Shown: one piece after another, positions 1 through 7,639 of the stretch
How positions within the stretch are numbered: the stretch's first letter is position 1
Layout: each line of letters begins with the position of its first letter
Assembly (NCBI GenBank): GCA_900768245.1
Contig: CAAGCE010000021.1
Coordinates: 1 to 31,900 of the forward strand
Reading direction: 5' to 3'
DNA length: 31,900 nt
From: Oscillospiraceae bacterium
Lineage (GTDB): Bacteria; Bacillota; Clostridia; Oscillospirales; Ruminococcaceae
Notes under the pieces: generated by a model
What the model was told of the DNA's origin: nothing
What the model saw: the letters and a program-made list of their open reading frames with translations, nothing else
The model's database searches: none
Translations under genes and position numbers: made by a program

Positions 1-12
1 ACATCCTGCTGT

Positions 13-110
13 CTTTTGCATAACTTACTGCAACTGAACTTGTTCATTTTTAGGCACTTTTGCAAAGGTTACTGCAACTTTTTGGGCTGCTTGTTGCACT
101 TACTTTTGCA
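13..110. repeat. Iteron-like tandem repeat, about 44-46 bp period, three copies
   Basis: The octamer CTTTTGCA occurs at 13-20, 57-64 and 103-110, so the period is 44 then 46 bp. In the first two copies it is followed at the same offset by TTACTGCAACT (25-35 and 69-79). The rest of each unit is diverged. The array starts at the window edge, so more copies may lie to the left. Short spaced repeats at the end of a Mob/helicase module suggest binding sites for a replication initiator or recombinase; that role is inference. Confidence 0.6.
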
Positions 111-128
111 TTTGACCATAGATTTTAT

Positions 129-143
129 GACATACTCCTGTAT
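129..143 (+). repeat. 15-bp motif, left copy (inverted copy at 12097-12111)
   Basis: GACATACTCCTGTAT occurs here and as an exact reverse complement just downstream of hsdR, about 12 kb away. TAGGCACTTTT also recurs (51-61, reverse complement at 12196-12206) in the same relative order. This is a candidate subterminal repeat of a mobile element spanning mob and the restriction operon. Confidence 0.45.
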
Positions 144-226
144 AGTCATATTGTATCACTTTACCACCGTAAAGTCAAGCGTAAACACAGAAAAAATGTC
201 ATATAAAAGTGTCAAGTGCCATAAAT

Positions 227-366
227 GGCGTGCAGGCGTGCGAATGGCGTAAATACGTGCTTTTAAGCCGTGCAGCAGATGTGCATACCCCGTGCGGCAC
301 GCTTTCCGCACGCCGATATGCACGCCTCAAACCCACGCAGTTATGGGCTTCGCACGCCTGCACGCC
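227..366. repeat. GC-rich inverted repeat built from GGCGTGC units
   Basis: GGCGTGCAGGCGTGCGAA at 227-244 is matched by its exact reverse complement at 349-366, giving an 18-bp perfect inverted repeat with 104 bp between arms. Each arm is itself a tandem pair of GGCGTGC, and two further GCACGCC copies sit inside at 308-314 and 320-326. The right arm abuts the stop codon of the helicase gene. The island is far more GC-rich than the AT-rich repeat array beside it. No gene is seen in 1-366. It could be a replication or transfer origin, or a transcript-end structure; function unknown. Confidence 0.65.
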
Positions 367-1674
367 TCAGGCGACTATCGGTACATAAGATGTTTTTATG
401 CCCTTAAATCCTCGGACGTGTCCACCGTTTCTTGACGGAACGTGATATACATATCTGATGTTGTATCTGCGCTCATTGGTTCGCAGCCAGCCTATGAACG
501 TTTCCTGCCGCAGAGCGGTCAGGGCGTTTTCCGAGCACCAATGAAAATATCCGCCGTAAAGATCGGTGCTGTTGGACTGTGCATCTTCCGAAAAGTAGAT
601 GTATCTTTCGTCTGCGAGATACTCGATAATATTGCAGTTATCCGCCATAACCTCGGCAATGTTCCGCTTGGTTTTCTCCGAGATAGTGAACCGAAAATCG
701 TTCCTTATCAGCCTTTTCAGACCGTCAAAGATCCAGCAGAAAATCTTGTCCTTTTCCGCAATAAACTTCTCCGCAAGAAACGGGTCATTCGCTCTGCCCT
801 GCGGTATAGGCTTTGTCGTAAGCACGATAAGACGCCTTGCGAAGCCGTCCGACTTGTCATATAATGCCTTTGGAGAGCCATTGCCAAAGCAGAGGAAGCG
901 TGAGTACAGCACAGCCTGCCGTGACTGCTTGCCCTTTGCTTCAATGTCAATGGGTATCTCCGCCGTGACAAGATTTTTTATGTAACCTGTTGAGGGCAGG
1001 GCGTTCATCTGCATATCGTCATCGAGCATAAGAAGCTTGTTCTGCAGATTATAGCGGAAAAACTTGTCCGTTTCGACACGCTGAAAACAGCCCGTCACCA
1101 TTGCCGACCTGAAAATTTCCTGCAAAACAACACCGATACGGCTCTTGCCCTCGCCGCCGTTTCCGATGATGAAAAGCATTGCCTGACCCTTTGTGGACGG
1201 GATAAGGCAGTAGCCAAGATACTCCTGCAAGGTAGTAATATCATCAATATCAAGCATATCCGAAAGGAACGACAGAAATTTTTCGGGATAATATGCTCCG
1301 TTCCAAATTTCGGGGTCATAGCTGATATTCAGTCGATTAATGCAAAATTTTTTCTCGGGAATCCAAGTCCCGTCCGTTTTGAGAACGCCGTTGAGAAGAT
1401 GAATTTCGTCCTCTTTCGGAACAAGAGGCTCGGAGAAGCAGTATAGCTTCAACGCTTCAAAAAGTCGCTTTACAACAGCGGCAACGTTATTGGGGACGTA
1501 AGGCATTACTATCTCGGAAATCTTGTGGGAAATAATGTCCTCGCTGACCTCTCCGTTATAATCGAAAAATCTGTTTTCGGAAAAGATAATCGGATATTTT
1601 TCCACAAGCTCCTTGCAGAATAACGGCTCGTTTATCTTTCCCTTTTCCTCAAGCCACGCAGGAGCAGTGTTCAT
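367..1674 (-). CDS. P4/D5-type SF3 helicase (primase C-terminal, DUF5906-like)
   Basis: A 435-residue protein with the ATPase core of phage/plasmid P4-type primase-helicases. The Walker A motif GNGGEGKSR lies at about residues 171-179 and the Walker B stretch LLMLDDD at about 214-220; the sequence following Walker B, running up to a conserved FGN(G) near residue 265, fits superfamily III helicases. No N-terminal primase (Toprim or PriCT) domain is seen, so this is the short helicase-only form common in integrative and mobilizable elements. Its ATG overlaps the stop of the upstream helix-turn-helix gene as TGATG, which implies translational coupling, and that gene follows the relaxase by 12 bp. 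The likely role is unwinding DNA for replication of the excised or transferred element. A phage-derived gene is the alternative; the relaxase neighbour favours a mobilizable element. Confidence 0.8.
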   Translation of the reverse strand: MNTAPAWLEEKGKINEPLFCKELVEKYPIIFSENRFFDYNGEVSEDIISHKISEIVMPYVPNNVAAVVKRLFEALKLYCFSEPLVPKEDEIHLLNGVLKTDGTWIPEKKFCINRLNISYDPEIWNGAYYPEKFLSFLSDMLDIDDITTLQEYLGYCLIPSTKGQAMLFIIGNGGEGKSRIGVVLQEIFRSAMVTGCFQRVETDKFFRYNLQNKLLMLDDDMQMNALPSTGYIKNLVTAEIPIDIEAKGKQSRQAVLYSRFLCFGNGSPKALYDKSDGFARRLIVLTTKPIPQGRANDPFLAEKFIAEKDKIFCWIFDGLKRLIRNDFRFTISEKTKRNIAEVMADNCNIIEYLADERYIYFSEDAQSNSTDLYGGYFHWCSENALTALRQETFIGWLRTNERRYNIRYVYHVPSRNGGHVRGFKGIKTSYVPIVA

Positions 1675-1961
1675 CAGGCAGCACCTCCCAAGTATTCAAG
1701 CAATGCTGCCTTGCTGATAAGTATCTTTCCACGCTTGCCCTGCCCCGTTCTTATGTAAGGTATTTTTTTCTGCGCTACAAGCTTGCGGACGGTGTGTTCG
1801 GACAAACCGCTGACAGCCTGTGTGCATTCCTTGATTGTCAGCATTTCCACAGGCTCGGCAGGGCGTTCGGGAGGTTTTTCTTTCTGTGTATCATTCTCAT
1901 TTTCAATGAGCTGTGATAAAAGTGCAACGATTTTCGCCATAATTTCTCTTTTGTTCTCCAT
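1674..1961 (-). CDS. Small excisionase-like helix-turn-helix protein
   Basis: A 95-residue protein. Residues about 41-92 read as a winged or MerR-type helix-turn-helix of the excisionase family: LTIKECTQAV, then SEHTVRKLVAQKKIPYIRTG, then a basic turn and a C-terminal helix ending LLEYLGG. The first 40 residues are charged and probably flexible. An SD (GGAG) precedes the ATG by 8 nt. It lies 12 bp after the relaxase stop and shares the TGATG overlap with the helicase gene, so the three form one operon. Such proteins act as excisionases or as DNA-binding partners of replication proteins in mobile elements. Which applies is not visible, since no integrase is in view. Confidence 0.75.
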   Translation of the reverse strand: MENKREIMAKIVALLSQLIENENDTQKEKPPERPAEPVEMLTIKECTQAVSGLSEHTVRKLVAQKKIPYIRTGQGKRGKILISKAALLEYLGGAA

Positions 1962-1973
1962 AGTAAATTCTCC

Positions 1974-3686
1974 TTATCTTTCTATACTGTTTTTTCTTTC
2001 GGGTTCAATAAAGCAGTTCATATTTTCACGGATCTCATCGTCAATTGCACATTTGTCAATTGAATCGTATTCGCCGAGCTTCTTGAAAGTGCTGTCCGTA
2101 AAAAGGCTGATACCCGTTGCAAGTGCTTTGCTCAACCCCGTCAATCCACGGCAGTGTTTATCGGAATACACAAGAGTGTTCACGGCAAGTACAGCCTTGA
2201 CAAATTCCTGTTTAATGAACGAGAGCTTTTCTTTTAGATTTGCAATGACCGAACGGCTTTTTTCAAGCTCCTTGTCTGCTTCGGAAATGCGATTTTTGAA
2301 TCTGTCTATGAGCATATGAAGCATTTCAAGCGGAGTGGTATTTTTCATCTGCGACCACGACAGACGCAGTTCATCACACAAAAGTTGGTCTATCGAATGA
2401 AGTTCGTCCCTGATACCATTGATTTTTTCTTCAGCATCGGTTTTTTCGTCATTATACGGAATACCGAGTGCCTGACGAATATGGCGAATCTCCATTGATT
2501 TCCGATCCCGTTCACGCTTGACATTTTGTATTTCACGTTCCAATTCCGAATATTTCTTGTTAAGTTCAATTTGTTTCTCATACATACGGTCGGCTGATTC
2601 CATTTTTCTCTCAGCTTCATCATTTTTTCTTTGTGCATCTGAAAGTGTTTCGATAATGCGGTGTTCAGACATAGTAATTTCACTTTCACGCTTGTCAAGC
2701 TGTGAGCTTCTGTCAGCAAGACGGGACAGGCTTTCATTTTCTTTAACAGCAATATCCGCTTCACGTTCATCAAGTAAAAGCCTTTTTTGCTCAATAACGT
2801 TATGCTCACGGCTGTTTTCGATTGACTGAACAGCAACCGCCTTTTTCTGCTGCTCCAACTTTTCAAGCTCTTCGGGAGATACTGTGATGTTGTGCGATAA
2901 AAGCTGTTTCTTTCCGATAACTACTGTTTCCTCTGCAACAAGCTCCATTTCTCTCAAAGGTTGGAGTTCTGCCGAAAGACGTGCCTTTTCGTGCTGAATT
3001 TCCTTGTATTCCTCAACGGCAAAACTCACGCCCCTGGACTTTTTCGGCTCGGAAATGAGAAAACCGTGCTCTTCACAAATCCTGCGGAACACAAGATATT
3101 CAGACTGCCGCCATTTTGCGATAGCGTTCTTTCCGCTGCCATAACCCATTTCTTTCAAAGCCTGCGCAATGCCGTTCTGCGTGTCAACGCCACGCTTGTA
3201 ATGTCCCACCGGAACATAGTCGATGTGCAGGTGCGGCGTTTTCTCGTCAAGATGTATGACCGCATTGAAAACGTAAAAGTTGGGATTCCGTTCGGAAAAT
3301 CCACGCATATACTCGCAAAGGCAGGCGGTTGCTTTTTCAGCCGCTTCTGTGCCTACGCCCGTATCTTCCATAGTTCCGAGTTGGATAAGGTATTCATAAA
3401 AACTCTTGCGTTTGTCGGGCGAAGTCAGCTTTGTTTCCGTAACAGGCTGTCCGAACTGATATTCAAAATAGCCGTTTTTGATCTTTCGGTCACTCCGCTT
3501 CTGCTTTGCATTATAGAGTTCGACAGCTTCGGCGAACAGCTTCTCATACGCCGTTCCGATAGGCTCACGGACGAACACGATGTTATTCTTCGTTCGTGCA
3601 GGGTCGGTGTTCTTGGTGTGAAACGTCCTGTTGTTGTGACCGATACTGCCTTTTCCCTGGCAAATTGAAATAGTTCTTGAAATCAA
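1974..3686 (-). CDS. MobV-family relaxase (Mob_Pre plasmid recombination/mobilization protein)
   Basis: A 570-residue relaxase that would nick oriT and carry the single strand during conjugal mobilization. The family signature HLDEKTPHLH at about residues 145-154 is the metal-binding histidine motif of MobV proteins. The N-terminus (residues 1-25) is the conserved first motif around an HNNR core. Residues from about 230 to 480 are a long charged coiled coil, usual for the C-terminal half of this family. The start is TTG at 3686: a strong SD (complement of 3696-3706, GAGGAGGAG) sits 9 nt upstream and no ATG is better placed. It heads the operon with the helix-turn-helix protein and helicase. 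A sigma-A-type promoter lies at 3795-3823. No type IV secretion genes are seen, so transfer would need a helper element. Confidence 0.9.
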   Translation of the reverse strand: MISRTISICQGKGSIGHNNRTFHTKNTDPARTKNNIVFVREPIGTAYEKLFAEAVELYNAKQKRSDRKIKNGYFEYQFGQPVTETKLTSPDKRKSFYEYLIQLGTMEDTGVGTEAAEKATACLCEYMRGFSERNPNFYVFNAVIHLDEKTPHLHIDYVPVGHYKRGVDTQNGIAQALKEMGYGSGKNAIAKWRQSEYLVFRRICEEHGFLISEPKKSRGVSFAVEEYKEIQHEKARLSAELQPLREMELVAEETVVIGKKQLLSHNITVSPEELEKLEQQKKAVAVQSIENSREHNVIEQKRLLLDEREADIAVKENESLSRLADRSSQLDKRESEITMSEHRIIETLSDAQRKNDEAERKMESADRMYEKQIELNKKYSELEREIQNVKRERDRKSMEIRHIRQALGIPYNDEKTDAEEKINGIRDELHSIDQLLCDELRLSWSQMKNTTPLEMLHMLIDRFKNRISEADKELEKSRSVIANLKEKLSFIKQEFVKAVLAVNTLVYSDKHCRGLTGLSKALATGISLFTDSTFKKLGEYDSIDKCAIDDEIRENMNCFIEPERKNSIER

Positions 3687-3718
3687 GTTGATGTTCTCCT
3701 CCTCTCATAATCATAGAC

Positions 3719-3748
3719 TTGACAATATACTATAAGGTGTGATATAAT
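3719..3748 (+). promoter_or_regulatory. Promoter for the XRE-type regulator
   Basis: TTGACA at 3719-3724 and TATAAT at 3743-3748 are separated by 18 bp: consensus boxes, slightly long spacing. The spacer contains TACTATAAG (3728-3736), one of the repeats of the adjacent operator, so binding there would block RNA polymerase. The start would be near 3755, giving a leader of about 120 nt before the ATG at 3874. Confidence 0.7.
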
Positions 3749-3802
3749 ACAGTCAGATAGGTAAATGCCTTATAGTAGATTTACTATAAGATGCAGTATA
3801 AT
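3728..3802. promoter_or_regulatory. Operator: palindrome and direct repeats of TACTATAAG
   Basis: CTTATAGTA (3769-3777), a 4-nt centre and TACTATAAG (3782-3790) form a perfect 9-bp-arm palindrome. A third half-site lies at 3728-3736. The longer stretch 3728-3748 is repeated at 3782-3802 with four mismatches, including a second TATAAT at 3797-3802. The sites lie in and between two facing promoters. The natural candidate ligand is the regulator encoded at 3874; that link is inference. Confidence 0.6.
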
Positions 3803-3823
3803 GCGCTAAAAGAGATTTGTCAA
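3795..3823 (-). promoter_or_regulatory. Promoter for the relaxase operon
   Basis: On the minus strand TTGACA (complement of 3818-3823) is followed after exactly 17 bp by TATACT (complement of 3795-3800). The start would be near 3788, about 100 nt before the relaxase TTG. This promoter points towards the regulator promoter at 3719-3748, so the first 30 or so nucleotides of the two transcripts would be complementary. Confidence 0.65.
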
Positions 3824-3873
3824 TAGAAAAATATGATTTTGTAGGATATACATAATTTTGGGAGGATATTTTT

Positions 3874-4587
3874 ATGTTTTATGACCAACTTATCAAGATA
3901 TGCAAAGAGAGAAATGTTAAACCGACACCTCTGATAAAGTCACTGGGTCTTAGTGCAGGCAATTTAAAACGCTGGCAGGAGGGAGCTACGGTAAATTCGG
4001 ATATCCTTATGATGCTGTCCGATTATTTCGGCGTTCCCGTGGATTATTTTTTCGAGGATTATTCCGATGACAGCGGCAAAAATGCTGCAGAAAAGCTTGA
4101 AGGAAGCTCAATGGGCAAGGTGTACAACGTTCTGAAAGCTCACCCCGATCATATCGCAAGTATGCTTTCGGGACAGATGCCGTCGGGGGCTGACCTGCTT
4201 CGTATTGCGGAATATCTCAACTATTCCGTGGACGCACTTGTGCCTGAGAGTGTATCTGTGGGAAATGCCAAAAAGGAAGATTCGCTTCTCGGTCACATTC
4301 CGCCCAAGGATATGGTTCTCAACATTATGACAAAGCTTGCGGCGAGCGAGGAGTACAATTTCCTGCAAGTGAGCATTTCAAGAATCGTGATTTCCAACCT
4401 TGCAAGGAAGAACATTCAGAAGAGCAAGCTCGAAAGCCTGATGCTTTCCAAGAAAAAGCTTGACGAGCTTTTCGACAATGACATTGCTCCAGACAAGGCA
4501 ACGGGATTTAACATTTCCGACCTTGTGAGGATATCCGAGGCATTCGACCTGAACTATGATTTTATGTTTACGGGTGATAACAAGTAA
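3874..4587 (+). CDS. XRE-family helix-turn-helix transcriptional regulator
   Basis: A 237-residue protein whose first 65 residues form a Cro/C1-type helix-turn-helix (YDQLIKICKERN, then SLGLSAGNLKRWQEG as turn and recognition helix, then YFGVPVDYFFED). The middle (residues about 85-125) repeats the end of the fold, with a second YLNYSVDALVPE segment, and the C-terminus has a third similar piece (LVRISEAFDLNYDFMF). The protein may therefore be built from degenerate helix-turn-helix repeats. SD GGGAGG at 3860-3865 lies 8 nt before the ATG. It diverges from the relaxase operon across an operator and is probably the repressor controlling both. A strong terminator follows the stop at once, making it a single-gene unit. 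Confidence 0.8.
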   Translation: MFYDQLIKICKERNVKPTPLIKSLGLSAGNLKRWQEGATVNSDILMMLSDYFGVPVDYFFEDYSDDSGKNAAEKLEGSSMGKVYNVLKAHPDHIASMLSGQMPSGADLLRIAEYLNYSVDALVPESVSVGNAKKEDSLLGHIPPKDMVLNIMTKLAASEEYNFLQVSISRIVISNLARKNIQKSKLESLMLSKKKLDELFDNDIAPDKATGFNISDLVRISEAFDLNYDFMFTGDNK

Positions 4588-4589
4588 CA

Positions 4590-4633
4590 ACAGCCCTGCT
4601 GCATTTTCGGTACGATGCGGCAGGGCTGTTTTG
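4590..4633 (+). terminator. Intrinsic terminator after the XRE regulator
   Basis: A stem of about 15 bp (ACAGCCCTGCTGCAT at 4590-4604 with ATGCGGCAGGGCTGT at 4615-4629; one G-T type mismatch) is followed by TTTT. It begins 3 nt after the stop codon. Confidence 0.85.
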
Positions 4634-4673
4634 TATATCGGGGCAATGGCAAACGGCGGCGAAGCCGCAGGAA

Positions 4674-4764
4674 TTACTTGCGCACGGCGCAAGTAACGCC
4701 ATAGTACTTATGACATTGCAGAACCTTATCTGCACCGCCGATTAATGGCTATATCATAAGTACT
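4674..4764. repeat. Cluster of three perfect inverted repeats
   Basis: First, TTACTTGCGC (4674-4683), a 3-nt loop and GCGCAAGTAA (4687-4696) form a 10-bp hairpin. Next, AGTACTTATGA (4703-4713) pairs with TCATAAGTACT (4754-4764), an 11-bp stem. Inside that, TGCAGA (4717-4722) pairs with TCTGCA (4729-4734). No T-tract follows, so these are not ordinary terminators. The cluster separates the Mob/regulator module from the restriction operon. It could be an oriT, an element junction or a structured transcript; none is proven. Confidence 0.7.
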
Positions 4765-4951
4765 GGCGCTCTCCGAGGGTGGAAAACGGAAGGAAAAATA
4801 GAAAAAGTGCACAAAACAGTCAAAAAAATTTGTACACACAATACGTTCTATTTTGTAGAAATTAACAATGATAATATGGTATAATTATTATAAATAAAAT
4901 ATAAACTCGTCACTGTATTGTCGAAATCAAATATAAAATGAGGTAATAAAT
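4765..4951 (+). promoter_or_regulatory. AT-rich upstream region of hsdM with probable -10 box
   Basis: The 4588-4951 interval holds no gene. Its second half is strongly AT-rich and contains TATAAT at 4880-4885; no convincing -35 box is seen at the right spacing. SD GAGGT at 4940-4944 lies 7 nt before the hsdM ATG. Transcription of the restriction operon most likely starts here. Confidence 0.4.
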
Positions 4952-6463
4952 ATGCCTGAAAAAAATAATACCAATATTGGATTTGAAAAACAAATTTGGA
5001 ATGCTGCTTGCGTTCTTTGGGGACATATTCCTGCAGCAGAATACAGAAAAGTTATTGTCGGTCTTATTTTCCTGCGATATATTTCAAGCGCATTTGACAA
5101 ACGCTATCAGCAGCTTATTGCTGATGGTGATGGCTTTGAGGATGATAGAGACGCTTATGCTGAAGAAAATATATTCTTTGTACCTGAGGAGGCTCGCTGG
5201 AGCAAAATTGCTTCTGCTGCTCATACACCTGAAATCGGAACGGTTATTGATGATGCTATGAGAGCAATAGAAAAAGAAAATGCAACTCTCAAAAATGTAT
5301 TACCCAAGAATTACGCAAGTCCTGATCTTGAAAAGCGGGTATTGGGCGATGTTGTAGATCTGTTTACAAATATGGATATGGAAGATACGGAAGATAATAA
5401 GGATCTTCTTGGAAGGACTTACGAATATTGTATCCAACAGTTTGCTGCATATGAAGGTGTAAAAGGCGGAGAATTTTATACTCCGGCAAGTATTGTTAAA
5501 ACGATCGTAGCAATTCTGAAACCATTTAAAAACTGTCGTGTGTATGACCCTTGCTGTGGTTCAGGAGGTATGTTTGTACAGAGTGCTAAGTTTATTCAGG
5601 CTCACAGTGGAAAACGTGGGGAGATTGCTGTTTACGGTCAGGAATCAAATGCCGATACATGGAAAATGGCCAAAATGAATATGGCTATACGTGGCATTGA
5701 TGCTGATTTCGGACCATATCACGCTGATACTTTTTTTAATGATCTTCATAAAACACTTAAAGCGGATTTTATTATGGCAAATCCACCTTTTAATCTCTCT
5801 AACTGGGGACAGGAAAAGCTCAAAGATGATGTGCGCTGGAAATATGGCACACCTCCTGCCGGAAATGCCAACTATGCGTGGATCCAGCATATGATACATC
5901 ATCTTGCACCTAACGGAAAGATCGGACTTGTATTGGCTAATGGTGCATTGTCCACGCAATCAAGCGGGGAAGGCGATATCAGAAAGCGTATTATTGAGGA
6001 CGATCTGATAGAAGGAATCGTTGCAATGCCTACTCAACTTTTTTACAGTGTAACAATTCCTGTTACGCTATGGTTCATTGCGGCAAAGGGCAGTAAAAAG
6101 CAGAAAGGGAAAACGCTGTTTATTGATGCCCGAAAAATGGGAAATATGGTTGACCGCAAGCACAGAGATTTTTCTGACGAGGACATTCAGAAGCTTGCCG
6201 ATACTTTTACCGATTTTCAGAATGGTACTCTTGATGATGTAAAAGGATTTTGTGCTGTTGCCAATATATCAGATATTGAAAAGCAGGACTATATACTGAC
6301 CCCCGGCAGATATGTTGGCATTGAGGAGCAGGAGGATGACGGAGAGCCTTTTGAGGAAAAAATGACACATCTTACATCTGAGCTTTCCGAAATGTTTGCT
6401 AAATCCCATGAGCTTGAAAATGAAATAAGAGAGAAACTGGGGGCGATTGGGTATGAAATATAA
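4952..6463 (+). CDS. hsdM: Type I restriction-modification DNA methyltransferase subunit M
   Basis: A 503-residue N6-adenine methyltransferase that with HsdS methylates the host recognition site and with HsdS and HsdR forms the restriction complex. The N-terminal HsdM helical domain covers about residues 10-150. The conserved GGEFYTP lies at about 172-178. The AdoMet-binding motif I DPCCGSGGMF is at about 199-208 and the catalytic motif IV NPPF at 277-280. The C-terminus carries a helix-rich segment expected to contact HsdS. Length is normal for the family and all catalytic motifs are intact, so it should be active. It overlaps hsdS by 11 bp and leads the operon. Confidence 0.95.
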   Translation: MPEKNNTNIGFEKQIWNAACVLWGHIPAAEYRKVIVGLIFLRYISSAFDKRYQQLIADGDGFEDDRDAYAEENIFFVPEEARWSKIASAAHTPEIGTVIDDAMRAIEKENATLKNVLPKNYASPDLEKRVLGDVVDLFTNMDMEDTEDNKDLLGRTYEYCIQQFAAYEGVKGGEFYTPASIVKTIVAILKPFKNCRVYDPCCGSGGMFVQSAKFIQAHSGKRGEIAVYGQESNADTWKMAKMNMAIRGIDADFGPYHADTFFNDLHKTLKADFIMANPPFNLSNWGQEKLKDDVRWKYGTPPAGNANYAWIQHMIHHLAPNGKIGLVLANGALSTQSSGEGDIRKRIIEDDLIEGIVAMPTQLFYSVTIPVTLWFIAAKGSKKQKGKTLFIDARKMGNMVDRKHRDFSDEDIQKLADTFTDFQNGTLDDVKGFCAVANISDIEKQDYILTPGRYVGIEEQEDDGEPFEEKMTHLTSELSEMFAKSHELENEIREKLGAIGYEI

Positions 6464-6998
6464 ACTTGGGCAAATTTGTTTAACTAATGCTGAAAGCTAT
6501 TCCAAATCTGACAATTGGAATTATGTTAATTATCTTGATACAGGCAATATTACGGAAAATAAAATTGATGAAATACAATTTATTGAATTGAATAATGAAA
6601 AATTACCAAGCAGAGCTAAAAGAAAAGTAATAGTGGGGGATATTATATACTCTACTGTAAGGCCAAATCAACTTCACTATGGCTACATTTCATATATTCC
6701 AGATAATTTTCTTGTTTCAACTGGATTTACAACAATTAGAGTAGACCAAGCTATAGCGAATTCCAAATATATTTATTTTCTTTTAACGCAAGATGAAGTG
6801 ACACAACATCTTTCTGCACTTGCAGAACAAAGCACATCAGCATATCCTTCGATTAAGCCATCAGATATTGAGAACCTCGAAATTGACTTACCCCCTCTTG
6901 AAACCCAAAAACAAATAGCCTCAATTCTTTCCGCTCTTGATGATAAAATTGAACTTAACAATAAGATAAATGAAAATTTACGCCTGCAAGCAGCTTAA
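6453..6998 (+). CDS. hsdS: Type I specificity subunit, N-terminal half (one TRD), cut by inversion
   Basis: In the present orientation this encodes about 181 residues: one target recognition domain (about 1-145), then the central conserved helix (ETQKQIASILSALDDKIELNN) and the junction KINENL, after which it reads RLQAA and stops. Normal HsdS is about 390-420 residues with two TRDs. The missing half lies on the minus strand immediately downstream, behind a 20-bp inverted repeat that contains the KINENL codons. ATG at 6453 is preferred over TTG at 6447, because a G-rich SD (GGGGGCG) precedes it; it overlaps hsdM. The half-length product keeps one TRD and one helix, so it may still pair as a dimer, as known for half-S subunits elsewhere. 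That activity is inference. Confidence 0.85.
   Translation: MKYKLGQICLTNAESYSKSDNWNYVNYLDTGNITENKIDEIQFIELNNEKLPSRAKRKVIVGDIIYSTVRPNQLHYGYISYIPDNFLVSTGFTTIRVDQAIANSKYIYFLLTQDEVTQHLSALAEQSTSAYPSIKPSDIENLEIDLPPLETQKQIASILSALDDKIELNNKINENLRLQAA
6961..6980 (+). repeat. hsdS inversion site, left arm
   Basis: This 20-bp stretch, containing GATAAATGAAAATTTA (6965-6980), is repeated in inverted orientation at 7640-7659: 16 bp are exact and 19 of 20 match. It encodes NKINENL in the linker of HsdS, so recombination here keeps the reading frame. Confidence 0.8.
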
Positions 6999-7576
6999 AT
7001 CTCGACCGCCGATACATCAATCTCGCCGTTCATCAGCTTCGGCAGAAGCGTGTCACGGAGATTTGCCAAATTATTTGCTTCAATTCTATTGGTATATACT
7101 GTTTCAAGCATCGGAGCTACTGCCTGATTGAATTTTTCGATATATTCAGCAGAGGGAATACAGATAGGATATACCATTATCTGCTGTTTGTCACCTCTGG
7201 GCATTTTTGTTCCTTTTGAACCTGTAACCATATAATCAAAGAATTTGTCTGCATACAGGGCACAGTATAGAAATGCAGAATAATCAGTTTTGTTCGGCAC
7301 AAAGCATAGAACATCTGTTGAGCAACCACAATCAGAAAAGCAATATAGTATTTTCTTGAAATACGGGCGAATATTTGATATAAGCACATCGCCCTTTTTG
7401 CAAGCAGTAGTCTGTTTGATTGTAGGTAGTGTGGTAGCCTGAACAGCACCTTGACGGTTTGGCTGCATATTTTCCGTGGAGTAGTAGGTATCCAAAGTCA
7501 AATCATCAATATCCACCTTATCTTTGGAGTAATCGCAGATTTCGGAGAGTGTACCCATTCGCCAATCATCAGGCAT
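6995..7576 (-). CDS. hsdS: Silent inverted C-terminal half of hsdS (second TRD)
   Basis: The minus strand encodes 193 residues from an internal ATG (MPDDWRMGTLSEI). These comprise a second target recognition domain (about 1-145) and the distal conserved helix (EANNLANLRDTLLPKLMNGEIDV), the classic C-terminus of HsdS. The frame stays open upstream of the ATG to about 7654 and there encodes EQQAQAIFKSWFVDFEPFGGV, the usual linker into the second TRD, joined to INENL within the inverted repeat. No ribosome binding site or promoter is evident for it on the minus strand. It is best read as a storage cassette expressed only after inversion fuses it to the hsdM-linked half. Independent expression as a half-S protein cannot be excluded. 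Confidence 0.85.
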   Translation of the reverse strand: MPDDWRMGTLSEICDYSKDKVDIDDLTLDTYYSTENMQPNRQGAVQATTLPTIKQTTACKKGDVLISNIRPYFKKILYCFSDCGCSTDVLCFVPNKTDYSAFLYCALYADKFFDYMVTGSKGTKMPRGDKQQIMVYPICIPSAEYIEKFNQAVAPMLETVYTNRIEANNLANLRDTLLPKLMNGEIDVSAVEI

Positions 7577-7639
7577 AACCCCACCAAACGGCTCAAAGTC
7601 AACAAACCAAGATTTAAAAATCGCCTGCGCCTGCTGCTC

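Noticed and set aside
13..110. CRISPR array
   Set aside because: Only short 8-11 bp words recur; there are no 25-37 bp identical repeats with unique spacers and no cas genes.
16..252. Plus-strand frame of 78 codons at the left edge
   Set aside because: It runs through the tandem repeat array and has no SD or similarity that I can recognise.
2961..3668. Plus-strand frame of 235 codons opposite the relaxase
   Set aside because: It is the antisense of a well-supported MobV relaxase, has no ribosome binding site and no recognisable domain.
1974..3686. Relaxase (Pre-type) as the hsdS invertase
   Set aside because: MobV proteins act at their own oriT/RSA sites; nothing resembling such a site is seen at the hsdS inverted repeats.
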